Part shown: positions 23,771 through 33,204 of the stretch, piece by piece
How the letters are laid out: every line of letters starts with the position of its first letter
How positions within the stretch are numbered: position 1 is the first letter of the stretch
Assembly: GCA_002102555.1 (NCBI GenBank)
Contig: MCFL01000027.1
Coordinates: 124,001 to 188,000, forward strand
DNA from: Catenaria anguillulae PL171
Lineage: Eukaryota > Blastocladiomycota > Blastocladiomycetes > Blastocladiales > Catenariaceae
Direction: 5' to 3'
DNA length: 64,000 nucleotides
Program-made: the position numbers and the translations under genes
Notes under the pieces: model-generated
The model's database searches: none
The model's input: the letters and a program-made list of their open reading frames with translations, nothing else
Told to the model about the DNA's origin: nothing

Positions 23771-24792
23771 TCAGTGGGGACGCCCATTTTCACGCGTCCT
23801 TCGCTGGCCGGTACATCTAAACGAAAATCCAGGCCACCGGGCAGGACAGGCAGGCGTGAAAATATTGTTCCGACTAATTTCCCAGCCAACAACCGTCGCC
23901 AATGGACGTGTCCGCGGACAAAATGAATCAAGGAATGACGAAGAGAAAGAGGATAGCAAAAAAGAAAGCAAGATCCGACGCACCAGTGACAGCGTACTCA
24001 TGCTGCGCTCCAACTCCCACCCGTCGTGGCTCTCGGCGTACTCATACTCTGCTGCTTGCTGCGCGGCCCTCCCCATATCCGTGAACGAATGCCTGGCCGC
24101 GGCCGAGCTTGTTCCGCGCATCATTCCTCCGGCATCTGCCAAGTGTGCATACGACGCCGACCCCTTGAGCATCACGCCTGGCCGAGGACTGTTGCGCCCA
24201 CCACTGCCCGCGGCGGCAGCTAGCGCACTCAGGCTCGCCGTCGATGCCCCGGCACGGGCTAGCCCCGCTAAATTCGTCACAGACATGGTGCGACTCGATG
24301 GGGCTGCAGCGGCCGCACCTGCCGCCGCAGTCAAGGATGGGGACGCGGATGCCGCCGCCGACATGGACGGAAACGCATACCCGGAATTGGACCGGGCCAG
24401 CAGTGTGGACGATGCACTTCGTCGTGGTCCATGCCCATGCAGCAATGGCGATGAGGAACGCAAGGGCAGGTCGGCCGCAAATGAAACCGAGGCCACTGCC
24501 GCCGCACTTGTGCTCGCCGTGCGCGGTAATGACGACGACGACAGGACGGCCGGTGGCTTGGACGTGGTGGGCGACGGGTCGGGTGTGGCCATGGCCTCGA
24601 GTGTGCTGGCGGGCAGGTCGTCCAGCGGCGTGTCGGGCATCATGTTGGATGGAAGCAGGTAGGACGGGTTGAGTGTGGGCGAGTCGTTGGTTGCGGAGGA
24701 GGAGGAAGTGTCGCCCGTGAAAGAGCGGCGGTCGCGGCCTTGGCCTTGGCCTTGGTGGTCGCCGTCAACCAGAGCAGCTGACTGGGTCATGG
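23771..24792 (-). CDS. Ser/Ala-rich low-complexity protein, 3' end uncertain
   Basis: An open frame from an ATG near 24792 (MTQSAALVDGD) encodes about 300 residues dominated by Ser, Ala, Thr and Pro, with many SP and RSxS motifs, then an acidic-aromatic end, YEYAESHDGWELERSMSTL. The frame extends upstream without an ATG (about 24913), so a further exon may precede it. After about 24000 the sequence becomes Phe/Ser-rich and intron-like; GTACGC and GTGCGT donors are present there, so the true C-terminus is probably a short exon between 23587 and 23900. It shares the nonapeptide GGRNSPRPG with eIF2A in this window. No domain recognised; likely an intrinsically disordered regulatory protein. Confidence 0.45.
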
Positions 24793-26451
24793 CTTTGATG
24801 AGTGGGGGGTCGGTGAAATTGGACCGGATGTCGGCTTTGGAAATGGCGGTGTCGGCCCGGATGGTGTCGGGTTGCGAGCTCGACAAGAAGCAAGTGATGC
24901 AACCGAGTGGCAATATTGCTATATGTACTGGTCAAGAACAATCGATAGCGTCTATCGCGGCGGGCGGCGGGATGGAATGAGCAGCTGCCTGTCAATGCCG
25001 GTGCAACACAGGATTGGGGCAGTCTTATTGAGTCTTGTGGACCAAAGATAACATTACGGCATTCAGAATTGCATGACATACCGCCGGGTTGCGTCGAGGC
25101 AAACAAATTAATTCGGCTTTTGTCTTGTTGCTCTGCAGTCACCAATTCATCAGCTGTTGCAGTTGTACTTCCAAGATGGCATGGCATCCATGTGCATGCA
25201 AGAGAAGAGAACCGTGGACAGGGAAGAGAGATAAGTGCAGAGTGAGTGTATTCCACCAGAGCCGCCCGCCAATCGCTGAAAGGCAAAATTAGAACGCGGG
25301 GCGAGTGGCTGATCGCGTCAGGCTGATCAATCACCTATTTCCCGATACCGATCAGCCGCTTGCGACCTTGGCTTGTCTCACTCGAAACACTCCCATCATT
25401 TTGAGAGTCGTCTGGCTTGTCGCCGTGCTTGTCACCATTCACAACATCGCCTTGAATCGAGTTCATCTCTCTCCGATAGCCCTGCTTCGGCGCAAGATCA
25501 CGCGCACGCACGGTGCAGAGGCATAAGAGGCACTGGTGTGCTGACAAGGGAGGGCTCGGGCTGTGTGTTCCACCAGTCTCGCGTTTCCGCCGATATCTTT
25601 TGATACCGGTCCCATCGCGCAAATGGAACAAGATAGCTCACCATCCGCTGCCTGAATGTTCTATCTCTCTACAATCCGGCGATCGCGCGAGAGGAGTTGT
25701 CACAGTACGCATCCTGGTGATGGGCGATATCACCATGCGTTCAAGTCGACACGTTATTCTGCTGTGAGCCATCCCTCGACCTTGAGCTGGCTTGGCGGAG
25801 CGAGATTGCGACCACAATATCCTGTATATTCTCGGTCCCATTCCCGTCCAACTCTTCTTTAACGGATCACAAGCACTCAGCATGCATTGAGCGTCACGAT
25901 GTGTCCACTGAAGGACCCTGAGTGGGTTCAGGTGGTCCCGCCAACAAGATTCCGGGCGCCACACGTGGGCTTAGTATGCGCACCAACAGAGCCGTCTGAA
26001 TACATCATGCCAGCGTCCAGCATCGATTGCGGATCACCGAGGACTGGCACGGCATCGCTGGACGAGCCCTCTTTCGGTTGCGATGACTGATGGCTGCGAG
26101 TCATCTGCGGCGTGCTATTGAGGCTTGATTTTCGCTCACGCGAGTATTTTTCGGGTGCGGTTCGAGTCGGCATCGTCGGTTTGAAAGCATTTTACTGGCT
26201 CTCAATCACGTTTCTGTTTCATTTGGATCGAAATGTGCCTGGCACGTTCCGCTGGCAGCCGAGATCACACACCTTGTCTCGCGCTGAGTTCCTGGTGAAC
26301 GTTGCCCTCACGAAAACGTCGCCGCATTCCACACAGACGAGCGAGTACAAAAGGCACAGACGGCCCACTCCTCTCCTCTCCTGTACTTGCCTCTTCAACC
26401 CAGATCCATGTGCCTGCCCCTTACTTGAATCATCGACCACACTACGCCATC
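24793..26451. promoter_or_regulatory. Divergent intergenic region upstream of DAHP synthase
   Basis: About 1.65 kb between two divergent genes, with no frame showing protein-like sequence. It may hold a first exon of the minus-strand Ser/Ala-rich gene and the DAHP synthase promoter and leader; the last 100 bases before 26452 are C-rich. A tRNA-like T-arm string near 26155-26172 has no matching cloverleaf and I do not call it. Confidence 0.35.
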
Positions 26452-27816
26452 ATGGCCGCCAACATCGCCTCGCTCGGCTCGTCCACGTCCATCTCGTCCA
26501 CAACCTCATCGGGCCTCGGCCACCACCCTCACCCGACCATGCAACTCACAAAGACGGCTTCCAACGCACACCTGTTCCCATCGGGCCCGCAATCGCCCAC
26601 GTCCGGTGCCCGCTCTCGTATCCCCTCGGACGCACTATCGGATCTCGACAACACGCGCATCCGCGAAATCCGCCCGCTGATTCCGCCGCAAATTCTCCTC
26701 GAGGAGATTCCACTGACCAATGAGGCGGCCACCACGGTTGCACTTGCACGTGATCAAGTATCGCGCATTGTGCAAGGCCACGACGACCGGCTGCTCGTCG
26801 TTGTGGGTCCGTGCTCGATTCACGACCCGGTGGCCGCCATGGACTATGCGCGGCGGTTGCATGAGTACGCAGTCAAGGTGTCAGATGACATGCTGATTGT
26901 GCTACGCGTGTACTTTGAAAAGCCAAGGACGACAATTGGGTGGAAAGGCCTCATCAATGACCCAAACTTGGACGGGTCGTACCAGATCAACAAGGGGTTG
27001 CGCATTGCCCGGCAGTTGCTCGTTGATATCAATGGAACCATTGGGTTGCCGTGTGCGGGCGAATGTCTTGATACCATCAGTCCTCGTACGTCACTGTCTC
27101 TCTGCTCGTTTCTTCCTCTTTTTTTTGTGGCATGCGTGTTCGATATTGACGCGGTCACGCACACCCAAACAGAGTTCCTCGCCGACCTCTACTCATGGGC
27201 CGCCATTGGCGCACGAACCACGTCGTCGCAAATCCACCGTGAGCTGGCCTCTGGCCTGTCCATGTCTGTCGGGTTCAAAAACGACACGGACGGCAACGTC
27301 AAGGTGGCCTCGGACGCGATCCAAGCCGCGTCCCATCCGCACCACTTCTTGTCTGTGACAAAGCAAGGACTGTCGGCGATTGTGGGCACCACGGGCAACT
27401 CGGCGTGCCACGTGATTCTGCGCGGCGGCTCAAAGGGCCCCAACTATGCCGAAGAGCACGTCAAGCCCGTGGTGGATCAGCTCAACAAGTGGGGGACGAG
27501 AGCCTACTTGATGATTGATGCGAGCCATGGTAACTCTAGCAAGGACCATAACCGGCAGCCCATTGTGTTGGAAGAAGTCGCGCGCCAGGTCGAGGCCACA
27601 GAGTCGGGCAAATACATCATGGGCGTCATGATTGAATCAAACATAGTTGCCGGTCGGCAGGATTTGGACGAGCGGGTTGGGGCCGAGGGCTTGGTCTATG
27701 GCAAGAGTATCACGGATGCGTGCATTGATTTCATGACCACCATCAAGAGCCTGGACCGGTTGAGGGAAGCCGTCAGGGCCAGGAGGGCAAAGCAAGCCGC
27801 GGTGGTGGAGCATTAG
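26452..27816 (+). CDS. 3-deoxy-7-phosphoheptulonate (DAHP) synthase, ARO3/ARO4 type
   Basis: First shikimate-pathway enzyme: condenses phosphoenolpyruvate and erythrose 4-phosphate. Exons 26452-27085 and 27173-27816 give 425 aa. Type I-alpha signatures: VVGPCSIHDP, RVYFEKPRTTIGWKGLIND, the spliced SPQFLADLYSWAAIGART, QIHRELASGLSMSVGFKN, CHVILRGGSKGPNY, MIDASHGNSSKDH and GVMIESNIVAG. These cover the metal and substrate ligands seen in E. coli AroG and yeast Aro3/Aro4. The N-terminus carries about 70 extra Ser/Thr-rich residues compared with yeast; it is not clearly a targeting signal. Feedback by Phe or Tyr is expected for the family but I cannot tell which from the sequence. The 87-nt intron is a multiple of three and has no in-frame stop, so retention would insert 29 residues. 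The start is the first ATG in frame. Confidence 0.96.
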   Translation: MAANIASLGSSTSISSTTSSGLGHHPHPTMQLTKTASNAHLFPSGPQSPTSGARSRIPSDALSDLDNTRIREIRPLIPPQILLEEIPLTNEAATTVALARDQVSRIVQGHDDRLLVVVGPCSIHDPVAAMDYARRLHEYAVKVSDDMLIVLRVYFEKPRTTIGWKGLINDPNLDGSYQINKGLRIARQLLVDINGTIGLPCAGECLDTISPRTSLSLCSFLPLFFVACVFDIDAVTHTQTEFLADLYSWAAIGARTTSSQIHRELASGLSMSVGFKNDTDGNVKVASDAIQAASHPHHFLSVTKQGLSAIVGTTGNSACHVILRGGSKGPNYAEEHVKPVVDQLNKWGTRAYLMIDASHGNSSKDHNRQPIVLEEVARQVEATESGKYIMGVMIESNIVAGRQDLDERVGAEGLVYGKSITDACIDFMTTIKSLDRLREAVRARRAKQAAVVEH

Positions 27817-27943
27817 GGCACTGACGTCATGGGTTTTGTGGGTTGTCTATGATAGGATAATGTATTGAATTGACGCTCTCTCAACTCCATCGATTTAGTC
27901 GTTTCATCCAACCGCTTTCCCACCATCGTGTCGTGCACACAGC

Positions 27944-29390
27944 TCAAGGAATACCGGCCTCGTGCGGCCTGGCCGCAGACCGCGTCCTCTCGAGCTGCCA
28001 TGCACCCAGATCTTGCACCTCCTCCACCAACCCAGGCGCATCCACCCACACTACAAACTGGATCCAGGCCTTACACTCGTGCGCCAGTTCGGTGCCACGC
28101 TTTGCACTCAGCTCCATTTCGGTCCCGAAATCGTTGCGGTACTTGACGCTTGGGTCGACTTGCAAAAAGTTGCTTGAGATGCAGTGATTGAGAACAACAT
28201 GGTGGCCGGCGAGCACGGGCAGGCCTTGGCGTTCCAGAATGTATTCCTTGTTGGTGGTGATGAACTGCCAGATGGACGACGAGGATTTGAACGGCAGCAA
28301 GTGTGCGGGAGCGTGCTTTTTGCAATGTTTGGCAAAGTTGCAGGCGGATTTCAGAGAGGAATGCAGGTAGAGCTGTGGCAATCACAGTCGAATTAGTGAC
28401 GTTGAGCGGCAAGGGTATAGATGAGGACGGGGACAGACCGATTGGTTAGGGATAATATGCATGGCCTTGATGTATAACTTGTCACCATAGCTGCAGACAC
28501 CAGATTGGAACGGCGTCAGTTCCAGTCCACGCATGCCCCCTTGGCGCCAAGTGAATCCGCTCAAGAAGGTATGTACCAAACTGGCGTGCCGTCTGCAACA
28601 GGCTCGCGACTGCCGTCCCACGACTCGACCCTTTCCAACACCCATACATTCCTCCTGACTGGATCCTGATTGCGGTACGAGCACGTCACAGGAATCACAT
28701 CAGGCGCTTCTTCGCCCGAGACGAGACCAGCAACTCGTTGCTTTGGTGCGCCATGTGGGGCGTACACGGGCACGGGCGAAGGTGTCGACGATGGTTGTTG
28801 ATCGTGCGTCAAGTCGGCGAGGGAAATGTCGAATGAGTCGACGCACAGCATGCCCAAAGTATAGAGGTTTTGAAGCATAATGGGCGCGCCGTAGACAAGC
28901 TGGGAACTGAGTTGAACCTGTTGAACGACGGCCGATGTGGAAAGTCGTCAGGTCATGTCTGAGCGTCAGTCTCGGTCTGATAATTGGCCCATACCGGCGT
29001 CTCTGCAACCGCACACTTTCTCGCCACTTTGGTCGACCCCAATTCGCCATCTGCTTGTTTGCGCATCAACTCGTTGACGCGATCTTCGGTGCCCAACGCG
29101 TCCTCATACCAGTTTCCAATCCGCACCGTCGGGCTCACGTAGACTTGCCCGCGTACAGCGCCCGTCCGCGTCACATTACGGTGCACGCTGGTTGGCCCAT
29201 GGTCGGTCGGGTGAATCAGGCCGCGCTGCGTGGCAGACACCTGTTTTCCCGTGGTTGGGGCAGGGCACTCTGTTGGGGTGGGTTTGTCGACGAGGCCCGC
29301 TCCGGTGCCAGTGTAGCGCGTGAGGCGCGGGCGGGTGATGATGGTTGGCTGTGGCATGATTTTGCTCGAGGTTTGAGGAGCATCCTTCAT
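27944..29390 (-). CDS. CFAP161: Cilia- and flagella-associated protein 161 (CFAP161)
   Basis: Microtubule inner protein of motile cilia, inside the doublet microtubules of the axoneme (family knowledge). Four exons (28995-29390, 28577-28917, 28439-28490, 27944-28372) sum to 1218 nt, 405 aa. Matches to vertebrate CFAP161: VRIGNWYEDALGTEDRV at the N-terminal core, VYGAPIMLQNLYTLGM in the position of the 'HYGDKVMLVN' strand, CYGDKLYIKAMHI built across a splice, and a final domain with EYILERQGLPVLAGHHVVLNH and the later FGTEMELSAKR in place of 'FGKEAEVVAHT'. The first 80 residues are a Thr/Pro-rich extension absent from human. Exon 3 is only 52 nt. The protein has no role outside cilia, so its intact frame argues that this organism makes flagellated cells. 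Confidence 0.87.
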
Positions 29391-29559
29391 CAACTGAGAG
29401 AACGCGGAATTCTACCCTCGATTCCAAGGTGGCGGTCGTGACGCGTGCCCCTCCGGCTCGTCGCAAAAAGCCAACCACTTGCTCGACGTCGCGACAGCTC
29501 ATTCTTTCACTTTTGTGTGCACTGAAGAATGGAATTTATTGTTTTCACAGACCCTCTGA

Positions 29560-30667
29560 TCAATCTTCCCTCGGTAATCCAGATTCTTTCCACCAGTCTT
29601 GATATCCGGTGTCAAAAACACTTACCGAGTACTTGACAGGCACACCTGACCGATCCTTCCACCATGCCAGCACATTTCGGTGCCCATTCCTCCTTGCCTG
29701 ATTCATTGCCAAGGACGTATACGAAACAGTCTGTTCCCACTTCATCCCCGACTCGAACTTCAACCACTCGAGCACATCAACGAATCCCAAGGCGCTGGGT
29801 CGATCCAAAGCAATATTCTTGTCCAAGGGCTCGATGGGTAGCCCACGTGCCCTCCACCATCGCAACACAGCAACTTGGCCCGCACAGAAGCGCCCATAGG
29901 TGCATCATACCGGTCAGCCGCTGTTAATCGTGGAAACACCTGGGCCTCAATCTACCATAACTGTAATACACAAGGCATCCGTATGCCGTCGCATTCACAA
30001 CTGCTTTGCTTGAAATTTGAGCTCGACCCGATCCTTACACCAGCACATGCACACCCTCAGCGGCTGTACATACATCGTCCATGGCGCGATGCGAGTACCT
30101 GAGCTCCAAGGAGGCGACTCAAGACTCGAACAGACACCAATCGAGCGTATCCACATGCCCATGAGCGCTCCCATGGTCGATTGCGGCCTCTGTATATTTG
30201 AACACCCCGCTGCCGCCCACGCCTCGACCCGCGAACTCGTCTACCCACCACCGTAACACGTGCACGTGTCCTCGCGCACTCGCCGCATCCATGGCCGTGG
30301 CCGTGAACACGAGCCGCGACGGAAATCTGCTACTCGTGCTGTAACGAGGCGCGATGGCTCGGCGGCACAACCTGTCGCTGCGCTTTACGAGCAGTGCCAT
30401 CAACTCGAGATCGCCACGGTCAGCGGCCGCGTCTGCCGTGATCCACGGCATCACGTCGGTTGAGTGCCGTATGTGTTGCGTTAGGGATGAGGTCGCGCGG
30501 CAGCATGCACAAGCGAACGTGAGCGGTTTGCGAGATGAATGTGCGGGTGTGTCCGAGGGCGTCGTAGCCGTTGGCCATAGTCGGGAAGCGGCAAGGAGAC
30601 AAGTACACGATTGGGTCGAATGGATGGGGAGAGCGGTGGCATGTTTCAAGAGGTACGATAGTCGCAT
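29560..30667 (-). pseudogene. Ankyrin-like 'HVxVLxWW' repeat gene, frame-broken
   Basis: Two coding pieces on the minus strand carry degenerate ankyrin-type repeats: one (30119 to about 30470) with DAAADRGDLELMALLV, DAASARGHVHVLRWWVDEF and AHGHVDTLDW; the other (29560-29890) with GQVAVLRWWRARGLPIEPLD, NGHRNVLAWWKDRSGVPV and a closing DTGYQDWWKESGLPRED. This repeat style (a WW pair, then 'SGLP') is one I associate with large families in Blastocladiomycota, which is from memory. The link between the pieces (29890-30118) is not cleanly resolved: the first runs into a stop, and the reading changes frame near 29880-29892 between GAS and AGQ in a way one missing base would explain. The N-terminus is also ambiguous among frames. 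It may be a pseudogene or a real gene with consensus errors; I lean slightly to a broken copy. Confidence 0.5.
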
Positions 30668-30924
30668 GCGTCGTGGTCGAGAGAATGCATGATTTGATTA
30701 TTTGATTATTTGATTCCATTCATTGGGTCATCATTGCGCTGTGTTGAATACCAATTCCATGAGCAGTGGCAACGTCAGGTCTGGCCACCGCGCGCGCAAT
30801 TGGGGCAAACCTGGCAAGGGCCAAACCAATGTGCAGGAGCAGGAGCAACCGCGACCAACATGTACACAAGGATACATATTTACACAAAGAGCATCTCCCC
30901 ACAGCGGGACACATGCTGTCCTTT

Positions 30925-31401
30925 TTACAACTTCGCGTCCCTCAAAACACACGGCCCGCCACCAATCACAAGCACCGAATGTTCTTCTCCAAACGTTTGC
31001 CATCCCGGAAACTCTGCACCTGGCTGCAACCAAAACCGTTTGAATCCCTTGGCGACGCCCGCCTCCAGCACCGACCGAGTGATACTCGGAGGCGTGATCA
31101 CGGAGACGGAAAAGAGTGAAGGATCGAATCCGGCCGTGGACGCCAGCGCGTCGAGTGAGGCAACCACTGCGAGTCCCTCAATTTCAGATTCGCGCTACAT
31201 ATCCATACACAACTGAGAGGTTAGGGTCCGTGGTGGGACTTGTAAGTCAAGCTGACGGCGACCAAAGGCACCTACCGGATTGATGGGCACCACGTCGCAC
31301 TTGCGGTCCTTATACCAGCGCAACACCTTGTTTCCAAACTTGTCGCGGCTGGCCGATGCGCCGACGACGGCAAACTTGGAGGCAGACAGGAAAGAGTTCA
31401 T
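30925..31401 (-). CDS. CoA-binding domain protein (YccU-like)
   Basis: Small Rossmann-type protein of the CoA_binding_2 family. Exons 31276-31401 and 30925-31194 give 131 aa. The first exon has the nucleotide-binding start KFAVVGASASRDKFGNKVLR and VVPINP; the second continues RESEIEGLAVVASLDAL, VITPPSITRSVLEAGV, WLQPGAE and ends after HSVLVIGGGPCVLRDAKL, the usual conserved order. The 81-nt intron uses GTAGGT and a TATGTAG acceptor; a nearer CTCTCAG acceptor would lead to an immediate stop. The precise substrate or role of this family is not established. A 13-base T tract (plus-strand T) lies immediately upstream of the start codon. Confidence 0.88.
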
Positions 31402-33204
31402 GTTTTTTTTTTTTGTGTCTCCGGTAACGAATTTCGTTCAACTGACAGCGAAAAGGAGTGAATCGTGGTTCAGCCAGCCGACTCAATGGCATGCAGTATG
31501 TGGCGACATGCCCGCACAATGAAAGAAATCGAACCAAGAAATGCATAGAGTTCTTTGTACTGACATAGATAAATAGCATCCAATGCATTGACAACATCAA
31601 GACGAGAGGGAACACACAAGAGGTGCGATTGCACTTGCAAATGGCGGCAACTCTTCTGCGAAATGCGAGACGTTCGTGGTTCAGTCAGCATTCATTCGGG
31701 CCGTTAAGTCTGAAGACGCCAACCGAAGGCATCCGGAAGAAATGCCGAGTGAGGAGCTGGATTGCTTGCTGAGTCGTGGACGGAGACAAGCACGTAGGCA
31801 GGTAAATCTATATTTACTTGTGCGCTGTGACTTTCATCGTTGCAAATGCTGCGAACATATGTGACCCCGAATCCTTGGTGACTTGTCGTTGCGTTAGCTA
31901 AATACTGCCAGCTTCTGAAGCGTCTCACCTGTACGCTGGTGGGACGGCTTCACATTGATATCAAAGAGAAGCTTGCACTCTCGGCGTTGCAGTTGCAGAG
32001 CGCGCCGCCAGGCGCAGACGTTTCAATTGCATACGGAAATTGACTCAGGAAACAGCTTTTGACTCCAACTCGTCAGGCTGATGTGTAAATTTCGAGAATC
32101 GCGGCACAGGCAAGGCACAGGCTGATGTACTGGACTTTCGGAGCGTTTCCAACTGAACGTCATGACCACTCATGGATTCACTAGCACAGCTCTACAGCAC
32201 ATGTGCGAAGACAGGACTCGACGTTTGCGGCAAGGGCGACGTCAAGAAGACGCACACATGTTGACATGCATCCACATGCGCATTTGCAACGAGGACTTGG
32301 CTCAGAGTCTCAGGCTGGTGTATTTCGGTAAATCGGCAACTGCATGACCCAACAAAGGGAAAGTGCCTGAGAATGCGGGCGGAATGAGACTGAATGGGGC
32401 GCAAACCGCAAATGTGTCGCTACGACAGCGAGCGCTTGAGCCCGGCACTGACCGGCAACAGCTGGCAATCGTGGGTGCACATCGGAGACTTCACCCTACG
32501 GCCAACAGCAACGCTATTGGCCAAGGGAATGATCGATGAGGGCTCATATGAGCCGTGCTGCCAATCCCCCTCTCTCATCCGCGCAAATCTGCTTGAACGT
32601 TGCCATTTCGTTTCACCTTACCGCCTGACATTCATATTTATCCATCTTCAAGTAAGTACGTTGCATAATTTCGCCGGGCGATTCTCTGACCAAGCTTGCC
32701 GACAATTGTTGTCCATGGCCAGCGCTGAGCCCTCTTCTCGATTTCGATTGTGATCATCGAACTGTTCCACGCCATCCGCTTGGTTGATTGTGACCACATT
32801 GTCACCACCGCTATCCACATGTGAATTCTACATCATTGACGGCGCTTCCATGAACGCTTGACAGTTACCTTGCGCAATTCACGTCTATTGGCTATTACCA
32901 ACCGCAGATTCGCTTTCGGCCCGTCGCAGTCCAGCCCTGCCATCGATCGCCACACCTCGTCGTCAATGCCACAGCAGGCGCTGCGTCTTTCCTTCTCCGA
33001 CCACATTCGCAACCTGATATTGCTTTGAGTACTGCGGCATTTCCGCAGAAACCAAGGATTACTCTCGCACGTCACTCTTGGCGTTGATGGGTCCTGGGCG
33101 TCCTCACGTTGCCTGTGCGTCCGTGTTCCAAGACTTGACCTGTCCGCGCTACTGAGCAAGACCCAATCCCACCACACCACCTCTGCTATCTCGACCGTAA
33201 CGAC
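31402..33204. promoter_or_regulatory. Divergent intergenic region upstream of the HMG-box gene
   Basis: About 1.8 kb, the longest clearly non-coding stretch in the left half. No frame has convincing composition or homology. It should contain the promoters of the CoA-binding gene and the HMG-box gene; the latter's size and likely regulatory role would suit a long upstream region. No specific binding site is recognised. Confidence 0.4.

Noticed and set aside
26150-26175. tRNA-like T-arm string (GGTTCGAGTC)
   Set aside because: No matching acceptor, D-arm or anticodon stem could be folded around it.
28935-29441. Plus-strand frame opposite CFAP161 exon 1
   Set aside because: CFAP161 on the other strand has family homology and consistent splicing; this frame has neither.
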